This document shows positions 1 to 7,040 of a stretch of 17,609 bases of DNA, piece after piece; the first letter of the stretch is position 1; every line of letters starts with the position of its first letter. The position numbers were made by a program, and so were the translations under genes. A model generated the notes under the pieces. It had not been told where the DNA came from. It saw only the letters and a program-made list of their open reading frames with translations, and did no database searches. The DNA comes from an uncultured Oscillochloris sp. (lineage in GTDB: Bacteria > Chloroflexota > Chloroflexia > Chloroflexales > Chloroflexaceae): positions 1 through 17,609 of the forward strand of contig CAIRFY010000489.1 in NCBI GenBank assembly GCA_903877945.1, written 5' to 3'.

Positions 1-2
1 AC

Positions 3-75
3 GCCCGCCTTGCGGGCTGTCCGAGCCCGCGCACGCGGGCGTCGTACCCGTAGCCGGGGGCTTCAGCCCCACGGC
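3..75. repeat. Cluster of three GC-rich hairpins at the window edge
   Basis: Three back-to-back inverted repeats lie here. GCCCGC/GCGGGC (3-17) has a 3-nt loop. GCCCGCG/CGCGGGC (25-40) has a 2-nt loop. 53-75 pairs GCCGGGGGC with GCCCC-A-CGGC through a TTCA loop and one bulged A. No gene fits the stretch 1-180. The spacing and GC-rich arms resemble dispersed palindromic repeats. The left border lies outside the window, so the full unit cannot be defined. Confidence 0.6.
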
Positions 76-112
76 GGCGGCGACATTCGCAGAGATGTGG
101 GTAAAGATATGC

Positions 113-178
113 GTTCAGGGAGAGGGGGCTGGGGGTGAGGGCTGACCGGCGGCAGATCCCTTATTCGAAAAGTATTGG
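113..178. repeat. Right half of a palindromic element, family B
   Basis: The last 20 bases (159-178, CCTTATTCGAAAAGTATTGG) are identical to the right terminus of the complete family-B element at 2891-3063. The part before them (GGGAGAGGGGGCTGGGGGTGAGGG, split over 117-142) is the right half of the shared hairpin core. No matching left terminus is found in 1-112, so this is a truncated copy, or its left arm diverged. It ends two bases before the stop codon of the M23/LamG gene, so it forms that gene's 3' boundary. Confidence 0.6.
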
Positions 179-180
179 TA

Positions 181-2607
181 CTAGGATCGCCCGATCACCA
201 GTGGCAGGTAGATGCGCAGGCCCGGTTCGGTGGCGGGCTGGGTGGGCGAGGTGCTACCGCTCGCATCGCGCAGGCGCACGTAGAGTCTGTGCGGGTTGAT
301 GGCGGCCCATGCCCAGTAGAACTGCCCCTGGAGCGGCTGCCAGGACGACTCGGTGAAGTCGGGGCGCTGGCTGACCTGCATCATCAGCGGGTCAATGCTC
401 CGGTTGCTGGTGCTGATCGTCACCGTGGCACCGAGGGGGCCAGTCGGCTCCAGGGCTACGGTCACGCTCGGCGGCAGGTCAAGGAGTACGGTGCGGGTGA
501 CGAGGCTGCTATTACCGGCCCGGTCGACGTAGCGTGCCTCAACGGTGTGTGTTCCTGCGACGGGCGGGATCTTCCAGCGGTAGGCGTCGTAGTAGGGCTG
601 CGGGTCGGCCATAGTGCCGTCTACGCCCAGTTGTACGGCGACGATGCCACCCTCGCGGTCAATGGCGTTGGTGTCCAGGCGTACCTGCGGGCTACTGATA
701 ATGACAGGGTCGGTGTCGGCTGATGTGTTGGCGGTTAGCTCGGCCACCTCGCCCGCCGAGCGCATATGCCGCTCGATCATCAGGTCGTCGATGCTCACGC
801 CGGCTGGCGCACCGCCGTAGGTAAAGCGACCGAGCTGGATCACCGGGCCGACACTGGCGGGCAGCCTGAGCCCGCTGGCCTGGGCGACCTGTGCGCCGTC
901 GATATACAGAGCCTTGCTGCCCGTCGCCGCATCCCAGGTGATCGCGAAGTGGTGCCACCCCGGCGGCAGCGTGTCCGGCGTGGATAACTCGTTGGCGCTG
1001 GCCGCATCCGCGCCGACGGTCCAGAACGTCCAACGCGGGCTGCTGTCGGGGCCGAGCAGGTCGCGGCGCAGGGCCAGGGTGCCGCTATAGACCGGGGCGT
1101 CGTCGGGGCTGGCACTGGCGGCGATCAGGTAGTGGCGGCGGATGGCATTGGGCGGATAGCGCTCAGGCAGCTTGGCCCACAGGCTGATCGTACCGGCGGC
1201 GGGGCGTAGGTTGTCGGCGCTGGGGTAGGCCAGACCAGCCTCGCTCATGGCGAGAGCCTGGCCGCGCCGCCCCTGGGTGTAGCGCAGCGCCCCGGCGATC
1301 TCGGGGAACCCGGCGCCAACGGTCTGCACCGGATGGCCGTCGAACCCGGCCTGGAAGAGCAGGTCGTCTGGCGGGTTCACCGCCAGAGTGCCCACAGGCG
1401 GCGTGTCGTCAACGGGCGTGGCGGTGCGTTCCCCGACGGACACACCGGGCGGCGTGAAATCGTAACTGCCGCGCAGCGTGCTGCTCCAGAGCCAGGTACT
1501 CGCCAGGCAGCCCGCGTAGACCGCGCAAGGGTCGGGGCCGGGGCCGTACCAGCCGTAGGGATCAACCTGCTTGCCGTAGCGGCGCACCTCAAAGTGCACG
1601 TGCGGTGTCCCGCTCACAAAGCCGCTGGAGCCGCTGAAGCCGATCAGATCGCCAGCCCGCACCGGCACGCCCTCGCTGCTGTCGATCTTGCCTTTGAAGT
1701 AGGGCGCGAAGGAACTCAGGTGCCAGTAGACCGTCTCGTAGCCGCTGGGATGAACGATCACTACGCCGTTGCCACGGTGGGTGCGCGGGTAGGCCACCCC
1801 GGCGGCGGCAGCCAAGATAGGCGTGCCGACGGGCTGGTCGGGGAAGTAGTAGTCGTGGCCGTCGTGGCTGTTGTACTGCACGTTACCCTGGTTCATGTAG
1901 GTGACGACAAAGGTATTCCCGTCGTCGCCGGTGTCCACCGTGGGGTAGACGTGGTCGAAGTAGGCCAGGTGGATGGCGCGGTCGCCGGCGGGCCAGGGCA
2001 GATCGAGGACGATACCCGCGTCGGTGTTAGACTCGGGTTCGGCGGGTTGCTGCGCGCCGCCGATGCCGATCTGCACCAACTGGTTGTTGAAGTAGCGCTG
2101 GAAGGCCACGCCGAAGGCGTCAACGGCAGTGCGCCACTGGGCGGCGTTGCGGCCCTGGGCCAGGAAGCGCTGCACGGCCACGCCTTCGGGAGCCTGGTTG
2201 AGGGTGAGGGTGAAGGTCAGACCATCGGTGAAGCGCACGGTGGGCGGGCGACTGTAAGGGCCAAGCCCGGCTCGCAGCTCGCGACTAGCCCACTCGATCT
2301 GGGCGGCGAAACCGTCGGGGCCGCTGGCTCCGAAAGGCTGGCGCAGCGCCGCGTCAGGCGGCGCGGGGTCGCTCAGCAGACCGGCGGTAGCCTCCAGCAG
2401 AGCTAGGTGCAGGCGCGGGCTAAGCCCGTAGTAGAGGCTGCTGCTCTCGATGATCGTGGCCGCGCTGCGCCCGCCTTCGCGGTAGCCCTTGAGCGGGCCG
2501 GGCTGCTGGCTGAGAAATTCCTGCACACCGAGCGACCCATCCGCAGCGCGGGCGGGGATGGGGAGCAGTGCGGCCAGCAGGGCTATCAGCAGGAACAGAC
2601 GCTTCAA
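181..2607 (-). CDS. Secreted M23 (LytM-type) metallopeptidase with LamG-like domain
   Basis: This is a predicted exported protein of 808 residues. Residues 1-21 form a signal peptide (MKRL, hydrophobic core, ARA-A cleavage region). A LytM/M23 peptidase domain spans roughly 240-350. Its first zinc motif is H-x3-D (HDGHD, near residue 246) and its second is HVHFE (near 336). Both metal-binding motifs look intact, so an active peptidoglycan endopeptidase is plausible. Residues about 415-615 read as a concanavalin/LamG jelly-roll, with phrases such as GTISLWAKLP, WHHFAITWD, ALYIDGA and IDDLMI. This suggests glycan or surface binding. The C-terminal 190 residues look like beta-rich Ig/Fn-type modules. 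The only usable start is TTG at 2605-2607, because the frame upstream closes within the TGAAACC repeats. No Shine-Dalgarno sequence is visible. The domain reading is firm; the substrate is unknown. Confidence 0.88.
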   Translation of the reverse strand: MKRLFLLIALLAALLPIPARAADGSLGVQEFLSQQPGPLKGYREGGRSAATIIESSSLYYGLSPRLHLALLEATAGLLSDPAPPDAALRQPFGASGPDGFAAQIEWASRELRAGLGPYSRPPTVRFTDGLTFTLTLNQAPEGVAVQRFLAQGRNAAQWRTAVDAFGVAFQRYFNNQLVQIGIGGAQQPAEPESNTDAGIVLDLPWPAGDRAIHLAYFDHVYPTVDTGDDGNTFVVTYMNQGNVQYNSHDGHDYYFPDQPVGTPILAAAAGVAYPRTHRGNGVVIVHPSGYETVYWHLSSFAPYFKGKIDSSEGVPVRAGDLIGFSGSSGFVSGTPHVHFEVRRYGKQVDPYGWYGPGPDPCAVYAGCLASTWLWSSTLRGSYDFTPPGVSVGERTATPVDDTPPVGTLAVNPPDDLLFQAGFDGHPVQTVGAGFPEIAGALRYTQGRRGQALAMSEAGLAYPSADNLRPAAGTISLWAKLPERYPPNAIRRHYLIAASASPDDAPVYSGTLALRRDLLGPDSSPRWTFWTVGADAASANELSTPDTLPPGWHHFAITWDAATGSKALYIDGAQVAQASGLRLPASVGPVIQLGRFTYGGAPAGVSIDDLMIERHMRSAGEVAELTANTSADTDPVIISSPQVRLDTNAIDREGGIVAVQLGVDGTMADPQPYYDAYRWKIPPVAGTHTVEARYVDRAGNSSLVTRTVLLDLPPSVTVALEPTGPLGATVTISTSNRSIDPLMMQVSQRPDFTESSWQPLQGQFYWAWAAINPHRLYVRLRDASGSTSPTQPATEPGLRIYLPLVIGRS

Positions 2608-2635
2608 GGTTTCAGGTTTCAGGTTTCAGGTTTCA
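2608..2635. repeat. Heptamer tandem repeat GGTTTCA x4
   Basis: Four perfect, uninterrupted copies of a 7-bp unit abut the TTG start codon of the M23/LamG gene. Read on that gene's strand, they form TGAAACC x4 just where a ribosome binding site should be. The array has no complementarity to the 3' end of 16S rRNA that I can see. It resembles the short tandemly repeated heptamers (STRR) described in cyanobacteria. Confidence 0.85.
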
Positions 2636-2694
2636 GATGAATGCAGATCCTAGCATGGATGGGAGTCTCTCGTCAACGTCACTTGCCCTACGCC

Positions 2695-2810
2695 CAGGGC
2701 ATGAGCAAAGTCAGATCCGGCCCCCTCACCCCCTGCCCCTCTCCCTCACGGGGAGAGGGGGCTGGGGGGTGAGGGCTGCCCGACGATCACACGACTTTGC
2801 ACACGCCCTG
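2695..2810. mobile_element. 116-bp palindromic element, family A copy 1 (MITE-like)
   Basis: The element is 116 bp long. Its terminal inverted repeats are CAGGGCATGAGCAAAGTC at the left, matched at 16 of 18 positions on the right. A nested hairpin core lies between (CCCCTCTCCC-TCAC-GGGGAGAGGGG and outer CCCTCACCCCC/GGGGGTGAGGG arms). Its first 84 bases are identical to the copy at 12759-12874; the remaining 32 differ at five positions. There is no open reading frame. The flanks (GCCCTACGCC and TACGGTGATA) show no clear target duplication, unlike the 12759 copy. It lies between the divergent M23/LamG and hisD genes. Confidence 0.8.
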
Positions 2811-2845
2811 TACGGTGATACGTATGGCTTGAGGGTCGCTGGCGG

Positions 2846-2851
2846 TATAAT
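2846..2851 (+). promoter_or_regulatory. Candidate -10 box (TATAAT), possibly for hisD
   Basis: A perfect TATAAT lies 246 bases before the hisD start. No good -35 hexamer stands 16-18 bases upstream; the nearest similar one is TTGAGG at 2829-2834, which is too close. Between the box and hisD lies the family-B palindromic element. If this is the hisD promoter, the mRNA leader carries a very long hairpin. Confidence 0.4.
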
Positions 2852-2890
2852 GGGGTTTGAAGCGGCACGCAAAGTGCGCTGCTTTAGACC

Positions 2891-3063
2891 CAATACTTTT
2901 CAAATAAGGAGTCTGCCACCGCTCAGCCCTCACCCCCCCCGCCCCTTCTCCCTGAACGGGAGAGGGAGGGTATTCCTCGTCAGGAAGCGATATACTCCCC
3001 TCTCCCCTTGAGGGAGAGGGGCAGGGGGTGAGGGTGCGAGATTGCCTTATTCGAAAAGTATTG
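2891..3063. mobile_element. Palindromic element, family B, complete copy
   Basis: The termini CCAATACTTTTCAAATAAGG (2890-2909) and CCTTATTCGAAAAGTATTGG (3045-3064) are inverted repeats matching at 19 of 20 positions. Inside lie two hairpin cores of the CCCTCACCCCC/CCCCTCTCCC type, including one arm at about 2996-3035. The element has no coding content. Flanking decamers GCTTTAGACC (2881-2890) and GCTTCAAACC (3064-3073) agree at 8 of 10 positions, which could be a decayed target duplication. A second, truncated copy ends at position 178. Confidence 0.75.
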
Positions 3064-3097
3064 GCTTCAAACCTACGCCATCGTATAGGGACACTAC

Positions 3098-4384
3098 ATG
3101 ACTATCCCCATCATTGCCGATATTGCGACGGCGCGAGCCGGGCTGCTGCGCCGTGCGCCGCTGGACGAGGATCATGAGACGACATCTGTGGTGACTGCGA
3201 TTATCGCTGAGGTGCGATCTGGCGGCGATGATGCCCTGCGCACCCTCACTGCCCGCCTAGACAGGGTGAAACTAGCGCAGATCGAAATCCCGCGTGCGCG
3301 CTGGGCCGCCGCCGCCGCCGCGATCCCGGCTGACCTGCGGGCAGCCCTGGAGTTGGCCGTCGCCGAGATCCGCGCCTTCCACCAGCGCCAGGCCCGCAAC
3401 TCGTGGGTGGATTTCGGCGTCGAAGGGGCACGCGGCCAGTTGGTGCTGCCACTAGAACGGGTGGGCATCTATGTCCCCGGCGGCGCAGCCCCCTTGCCCT
3501 CATCGCTCATTCACGCCGCCGTACCGGCCCAAGTGGCGGGCGTTGGCGAGATTATTGTCTGCTCGCCGCCCCAGTTCGCCAGCGGCGAACCAGCGGACGT
3601 GGTGCTGGCCGCTGCCCATATTGTCGGCGTGAGCCGCCTCTTCGCCATCGGCGGTGCCCAGGCTATCGCAGCCATGGCCTACGGCACCCAGAGCGTGCCC
3701 AGGGTTGATAAGATCGCCGGGCCGGGCAACCGCTTTGTCATCCAGGCCAAGCGACTGGTCTTTGGCGCGGTGGACATTGAGAGCCTGCCGGGGCCAACCG
3801 AGACTCTGGTGATCGCCGATGCGGCCGCTAACCCGCGCCTGGTTGCCGCCGACCTGCTGGCTCAGGCGGAGCATGTCGAGGCCAGCGCCATCCTGATCAC
3901 AACATCGGCAGACCTGGCCAGCGCGGTGCAGGCCGAGGTTGGCCGCCAACTGGAGGCGCTGCCCGAGGCTAACGCCCGCGCCGCCGCCGATGCGGTCAGC
4001 CGCCGGGGCGGGATTATCCTCGTGCCGGATTTGGCGACGGCACTTGATCTGGCGAATGAGTATGGCCCCGAACACCTCTGTCTGCTGCTGGCCGACCCCT
4101 GGGCCTACGTGGGCAAGGTGCGCAATGCCGGTGGGATCTTCCTCGGCGAAGAGTCGTTTGAGGTACTGGGCGACTATGTGGCCGGGCCGTCGCATATTAT
4201 GCCCACCGAGGGCACGGCCCGCTTCGCCTCGCCCGTGAACGTAGACGATTTCCGCAAGATAATCTCGCTGGTGGGGCTGAACCGGGCTGGGCTTGAGCGG
4301 ATCGGCCCATCTGCTCAGCGCCTCGCCGAGGCCGAAGGGCTCTTCGCCCACGCCGCCGCCGTGCGGGCCAGGTTTGAGGAATAA
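3098..4384 (+). CDS. hisD: Histidinol dehydrogenase
   Basis: The enzyme catalyses the last two steps of histidine synthesis, oxidising L-histidinol to L-histidine with two NAD+ in the cytoplasm. The length, 428 residues, is normal for the family. Signature segments are present: VGIYVPGG, PAQVAGV, PGPTETLV, QAEH, GPEHL and LGDYVAGPSH. The catalytic pair is E325/H326. The zinc ligands are Q256, H259, D359 and H418, each one or three residues off the E. coli numbering, so the active site is complete. The ATG at 3098 follows AGGG (3087-3090) by seven bases. No other his gene is in the window. Downstream, after 79 bases, come yggT-like and spermidine-synthase-like genes on the same strand. Confidence 0.97.
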   Translation: MTIPIIADIATARAGLLRRAPLDEDHETTSVVTAIIAEVRSGGDDALRTLTARLDRVKLAQIEIPRARWAAAAAAIPADLRAALELAVAEIRAFHQRQARNSWVDFGVEGARGQLVLPLERVGIYVPGGAAPLPSSLIHAAVPAQVAGVGEIIVCSPPQFASGEPADVVLAAAHIVGVSRLFAIGGAQAIAAMAYGTQSVPRVDKIAGPGNRFVIQAKRLVFGAVDIESLPGPTETLVIADAAANPRLVAADLLAQAEHVEASAILITTSADLASAVQAEVGRQLEALPEANARAAADAVSRRGGIILVPDLATALDLANEYGPEHLCLLLADPWAYVGKVRNAGGIFLGEESFEVLGDYVAGPSHIMPTEGTARFASPVNVDDFRKIISLVGLNRAGLERIGPSAQRLAEAEGLFAHAAAVRARFEE

Positions 4385-4413
4385 TCGGGTTGCTGTCGGC
4401 TGGCATTCCCAGG

Positions 4414-4442
4414 TTGACCCAGCGGTTATTCGTGTTCACAAT
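4414..4442 (+). promoter_or_regulatory. Possible internal promoter before the YggT-family gene
   Basis: TTGACC (4414-4419) and CACAAT (4437-4442) are 17 bases apart in the 79-base gap after hisD. Such a promoter would let the two membrane-protein genes be expressed apart from hisD. The -10 match is only 4 of 6, so this is tentative. Confidence 0.3.
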
Positions 4443-4463
4443 TCTATCCAGAAAGACACTCCT

Positions 4464-4721
4464 ATGTCTGGCTTTATCAGCAGCTTTATCGATATTCTGT
4501 TCAATGTTCTGTTCTATGCGATCCTCGCCCGGGTGCTAATTTCGTGGATCGACCCGATGGGGAATATGAAGGTGACGCAGATCCTCAGCGACATCACCGA
4601 GCCGATTGTCGCCCCCCTGCGCCGCGTGCTGCCCCCGCTTGGGATGCTCGATCTCTCGCCGATGGTGGCGATGATACTCGTCCAGGTGCTGCATAGCCTG
4701 ATACTCAACGCGATCCACTGA
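4464..4721 (+). CDS. YggT-family small membrane protein
   Basis: This is an 85-residue protein of the YggT/Ycf19 family. The first hydrophobic segment (about 3-28) is followed by the family-typical LISWIDPM. Then comes a polar stretch ending in ITEPIVAPLRRVLPPLGMLDLSPMVA, given here only by its key pieces (EPIVAPLRR, LPPLG, DLSPM). A second membrane segment follows (about 62-83). Family members are linked to membrane or cell-division functions, but the molecular role is not settled. The ATG at 4464 is chosen because the family homology begins there; a longer in-frame start at 4293 would overlap hisD. The stop is separated from the next ATG by one base, so the two are probably translated together. 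Confidence 0.9.
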   Translation: MSGFISSFIDILFNVLFYAILARVLISWIDPMGNMKVTQILSDITEPIVAPLRRVLPPLGMLDLSPMVAMILVQVLHSLILNAIH

Positions 4722-4722
4722 T

Positions 4723-6372
4723 ATGGCACGCACGGACTCTGCGGGCGACCGCTTCCTGCTCCTGGTTGTCTTCCTTGTCGGCATCGGCACCCTCGGAATT
4801 GAGATGGTGATGCCCCGGCTGCTGGCCCCCTTCTTCGGCACCTCGCAGCCGATCTGGGCGGTCGTGATCGGTATGACCCTGGCCTACCTGGCGATTGGCT
4901 ACCGGGTGGGCGGGAGCATGGCCGACCGCCGCCCCGACGAGCGGGTACTCTACCGGATGATCGCCTGGTCGGGCCTGCTCTGTGCGATCATCCCGCTGCT
5001 GGCGAGGCCACTGCTGAGCCTGGCCCAGTACTCGCTACGCACTATCGTTGCCGGCGGGTTCATCGGCTCGCTGGTGGTGGTCGTGCTGCTCTTCGCCGCC
5101 CCGGTGATCCTGATGGCCACCGTCGGCCCCTTTGCGGTGCGCCTCCAGTTGCGCCGCGTCGAGGAAGGCGTGGCCGCCGCCGGGCGCACCGCCGGTATGA
5201 TCTCGTCCGTCTCCACCCTCGGCTCGATCCTCGGTACCTTCCTCACCGTCCTTATTTTCATCCCGACCATCGGCACAACCGGCACGATCTTTCTCTTCGC
5301 CGCCTTCCTGGTGATCCTCGGCTTGATTGGCCTGCGCGATTGGCGCTACCTGCTGATGCTCCTCGCTGTGGCGATCCTCGCCGTGGCTCACTACGCCTTC
5401 GATGCTACGATCAGGAGCGCCGACTGCTACAATTGTACCCTGGTAACTGAAGCCGAGTCTGATTACAACTACATCCAGGTAGCTAAACAGGATGTTATTT
5501 ACAACGACGGGACGCTAGATCCGCGCCATATTCTCGTACTCAACGAGGGCCAAGCCACGCACTCGGTCTATCGCCTGAAGTACCGGCAGACCGGTAACCC
5601 GCTCGATCTGCTTACTGATGGTGGCCCCTGGGACTACTTCAGCGTTGCGCCGTATGTTTACGCCAACCGTGACCCGCAGAGTGTGAAGAGCATCGCCCTG
5701 CTCGGGTCGGCGGCGGGCAGCGTGCCTAAGCAGTTTTTGGCGATCTACGGCCCGCAGACGACGATTGACGCGGTGGAGATTGACCAGAAGATCGTCGATC
5801 TCGGTCGCCAGTACTTTGACCTAGAGGATCAGAACCCGCGCTTCCCGAACTATCACACCCACGTGCAGGATGCGCGTTCGTGGATCGCTACCGCCGAGAG
5901 CCGCTACGATGTGATCGGAATGGACGCCTACCATCAGCCCTACATCCCTTTTCATCTGACGACAGTTGAGTTTTTTCAGCAGGTGAAAACCCACCTGAAC
6001 CCGCAGGGTGTCGCCGTGGTGAACGCCGGTCGCCCTGCCAGTGGCGACGACCGACTGGTGAACGCCCTGGCATCCACCATGCTCGCGGTCTTCCCGCAGG
6101 TCTATGTGATCGACACACGCTTCTCAAATGCCATCCTGATCGGTGTGAACGAGCCTGCGGGCGATGGCGTACAGAATTTTATCGACAACGCCGGGCGCAT
6201 ACAGATCCAGGCTCTTCAGTTGGTGATGTACTGGTCGCTGAACGAGGGCCGCTTCGGGCCAGTGCGCCCGTTCAGCGCCGCGCAGGCCCGCTACGCCCCC
6301 TTCACCGACGACCGCGCTCCTGTCGAGCAGTTGATAGATGGCCTGATCTTCAACGAGGTAACAAAGCCGTAG
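4723..6372 (+). CDS. Membrane-fused spermidine synthase-like protein
   Basis: This protein has 549 residues. The N-terminal 235 or so form about seven membrane helices, starting with a transporter-like segment containing LGIEMVMPRLLAPFFG. The rest is a cytoplasmic Rossmann methyltransferase fold of the polyamine-synthase type. It has a motif-I-like LLGSAAGSVPKQ, the acidic VEIDQKIVDLGRQYF, VQDARSW and then YDVIGMDAYHQP-IPFHLTT-EFF. In true spermidine synthases motif I is GGGDG and the active-site loop is D-x-x-D-P. Here GGGDG is GSAAG and the second Asp of the loop is absent. Fused members of this superfamily are widespread and mostly uncharacterised, so polyamine synthesis should not be assumed. 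It starts one base after the YggT gene ends and is closed by the hairpin at 6395-6457. Confidence 0.85.
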   Translation: MARTDSAGDRFLLLVVFLVGIGTLGIEMVMPRLLAPFFGTSQPIWAVVIGMTLAYLAIGYRVGGSMADRRPDERVLYRMIAWSGLLCAIIPLLARPLLSLAQYSLRTIVAGGFIGSLVVVVLLFAAPVILMATVGPFAVRLQLRRVEEGVAAAGRTAGMISSVSTLGSILGTFLTVLIFIPTIGTTGTIFLFAAFLVILGLIGLRDWRYLLMLLAVAILAVAHYAFDATIRSADCYNCTLVTEAESDYNYIQVAKQDVIYNDGTLDPRHILVLNEGQATHSVYRLKYRQTGNPLDLLTDGGPWDYFSVAPYVYANRDPQSVKSIALLGSAAGSVPKQFLAIYGPQTTIDAVEIDQKIVDLGRQYFDLEDQNPRFPNYHTHVQDARSWIATAESRYDVIGMDAYHQPYIPFHLTTVEFFQQVKTHLNPQGVAVVNAGRPASGDDRLVNALASTMLAVFPQVYVIDTRFSNAILIGVNEPAGDGVQNFIDNAGRIQIQALQLVMYWSLNEGRFGPVRPFSAAQARYAPFTDDRAPVEQLIDGLIFNEVTKP

Positions 6373-6394
6373 CCACATACACATGTAAGAACGC

Positions 6395-6457
6395 ATAAAC
6401 AGACCGGCGTTTGAGGTTGGCCACAAGGCCAGTTCACCCAAACGCCGGTCTGTTTAT
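6395..6457. terminator. Bidirectional terminator with 18-bp perfect stem
   Basis: The left arm at 6395-6412 (ATAAACAGACCGGCGTTT) and the right arm at 6440-6457 are exact reverse complements. The 27-nt loop holds a second small hairpin (TGGCC-ACAA-GGCCA). The A/T-rich ends give a U-run in either direction. It sits between convergent genes (stops at 6372 and 6495), as expected for a shared terminator. Confidence 0.85.
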
Positions 6458-6494
6458 TCACTCGTGATCGCCGTCTCTCAATTCTCCAGCGCAG

Positions 6495-6872
6495 CTACTC
6501 TGTAGCATCCTCAGGTGCGGCCTCCGCACGCTTGCGGCGGCGGGCGGCGGGGCGACGGGCGGCGGGAGCCTCATCCTGGGACTCCTCCTCCTCCTGGGCC
6601 GTCTCCGGCAACTCATCTATGATCTCATCGACGGCTTTGGGCGCGGACAGCGCCTCTGGCTCGTCCTGATTCTGGGCCAGATTTTTCAAAGAGGTAAACA
6701 GCCCGATTGGTAGCAGCACCCCGGTTGGGTAGCCCTTCTGCGTCACGATGACTGGCTGGTTGGTCGAGTTGGCGCGCTTAATCAGTGCCGCCAGAGACGA
6801 CGCCGCCTTGGAGATCGGTACTACGCCTCGCTGAAGATCCACGTTCAGGTTGAGGTTTGATCGATTTGGCAT
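6495..6872 (-). CDS. Orphan Phd/YefM-type antitoxin-like protein with charged tail
   Basis: This 125-residue protein has residues about 17-60 matching the Phd/YefM antitoxin fold: ISKAASSLAALIKRANSTN, then QPVIVTQKGYPTGVLLPIGLF. That domain dimerises, binds its own operator and neutralises a toxin through a C-terminal tail. Here residues about 70-125 are very acidic (EEIIDELPET-like, QEEEESQDE) and then Arg/Ala-rich (RRPAARRRKR). This tail is longer and more polar than a usual toxin-binding tail. No PIN, Doc or RelE-type toxin gene is next to it: downstream is the terminator and a convergent gene. The ATG at 6872 has GAGG about 10 bases upstream. It could be a stand-alone DNA-binding regulator. 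The fold assignment is fairly sure; the role is open. Confidence 0.75.
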   Translation of the reverse strand: MPNRSNLNLNVDLQRGVVPISKAASSLAALIKRANSTNQPVIVTQKGYPTGVLLPIGLFTSLKNLAQNQDEPEALSAPKAVDEIIDELPETAQEEEESQDEAPAARRPAARRRKRAEAAPEDATE

Positions 6873-6908
6873 ATAACACCATCCTCATTACTTATCGCGC
6901 GGCACCGT

Positions 6909-6954
6909 GCGGCGCGATCCATCTGCGGCGCGGCAAGCGTTTCGGGTGCGCCGC
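6909..6954 (-). promoter_or_regulatory. Competing hairpins in the leader of the Phd-like gene
   Basis: GCGGCGC occurs twice (6909-6915 and 6925-6931). Either copy can pair with GCGCCGC at 6948-6954. The stretch lies inside the predicted roughly 98-nt leader of the Phd-like mRNA, so two mutually exclusive hairpins are possible. Base composition alone could also explain this. Confidence 0.3.
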
Positions 6955-6976
6955 GTTCGCTTCATTGCTTGTGTGT

Positions 6977-6997
6977 AGCATAACACAAAATTTGTGT
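6977..6997 (-). promoter_or_regulatory. Extended -10 promoter with palindromic operator candidate
   Basis: On the minus strand TGTTATGCT (TATGCT at 6977-6982, TG two bases before it) is a good extended -10 box. Immediately upstream is the near-palindrome ACACAAA-A-TTTGTGT (6983-6997), placed where a repressor would block RNA polymerase. Phd/YefM proteins usually autorepress through short palindromes, so this is the natural operator candidate. No -35 hexamer is seen at the right distance. Confidence 0.5.
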
Positions 6998-7040
6998 AAG
7001 CGATAGATGCAAATGATAGTTTCCTCAGATCGCATAACGT

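Noticed and set aside
1333..2406. 357-residue open frame on the + strand opposite the M23/LamG gene
   Set aside because: It is antisense to a gene with a signal peptide and clear catalytic motifs; its translation is Gly/Val/Ala/His-rich without domains. Long open frames opposite GC-rich genes are expected.
2685..2820. Target duplication (TACG) around the first 116-bp element
   Set aside because: Only four bases match and they are not at equal distances from the two ends; chance is likely.
2568..3011. 147-residue open frame on the + strand across the repeat region
   Set aside because: It is made of the heptamer array and palindromic elements A and B; the translation is repeat-derived Pro/Leu/Arg text.
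3500..4351. 283-residue open frame on the - strand opposite hisD
   Set aside because: hisD has every catalytic residue in place; the opposite frame shows no family features and is a codon-bias shadow.
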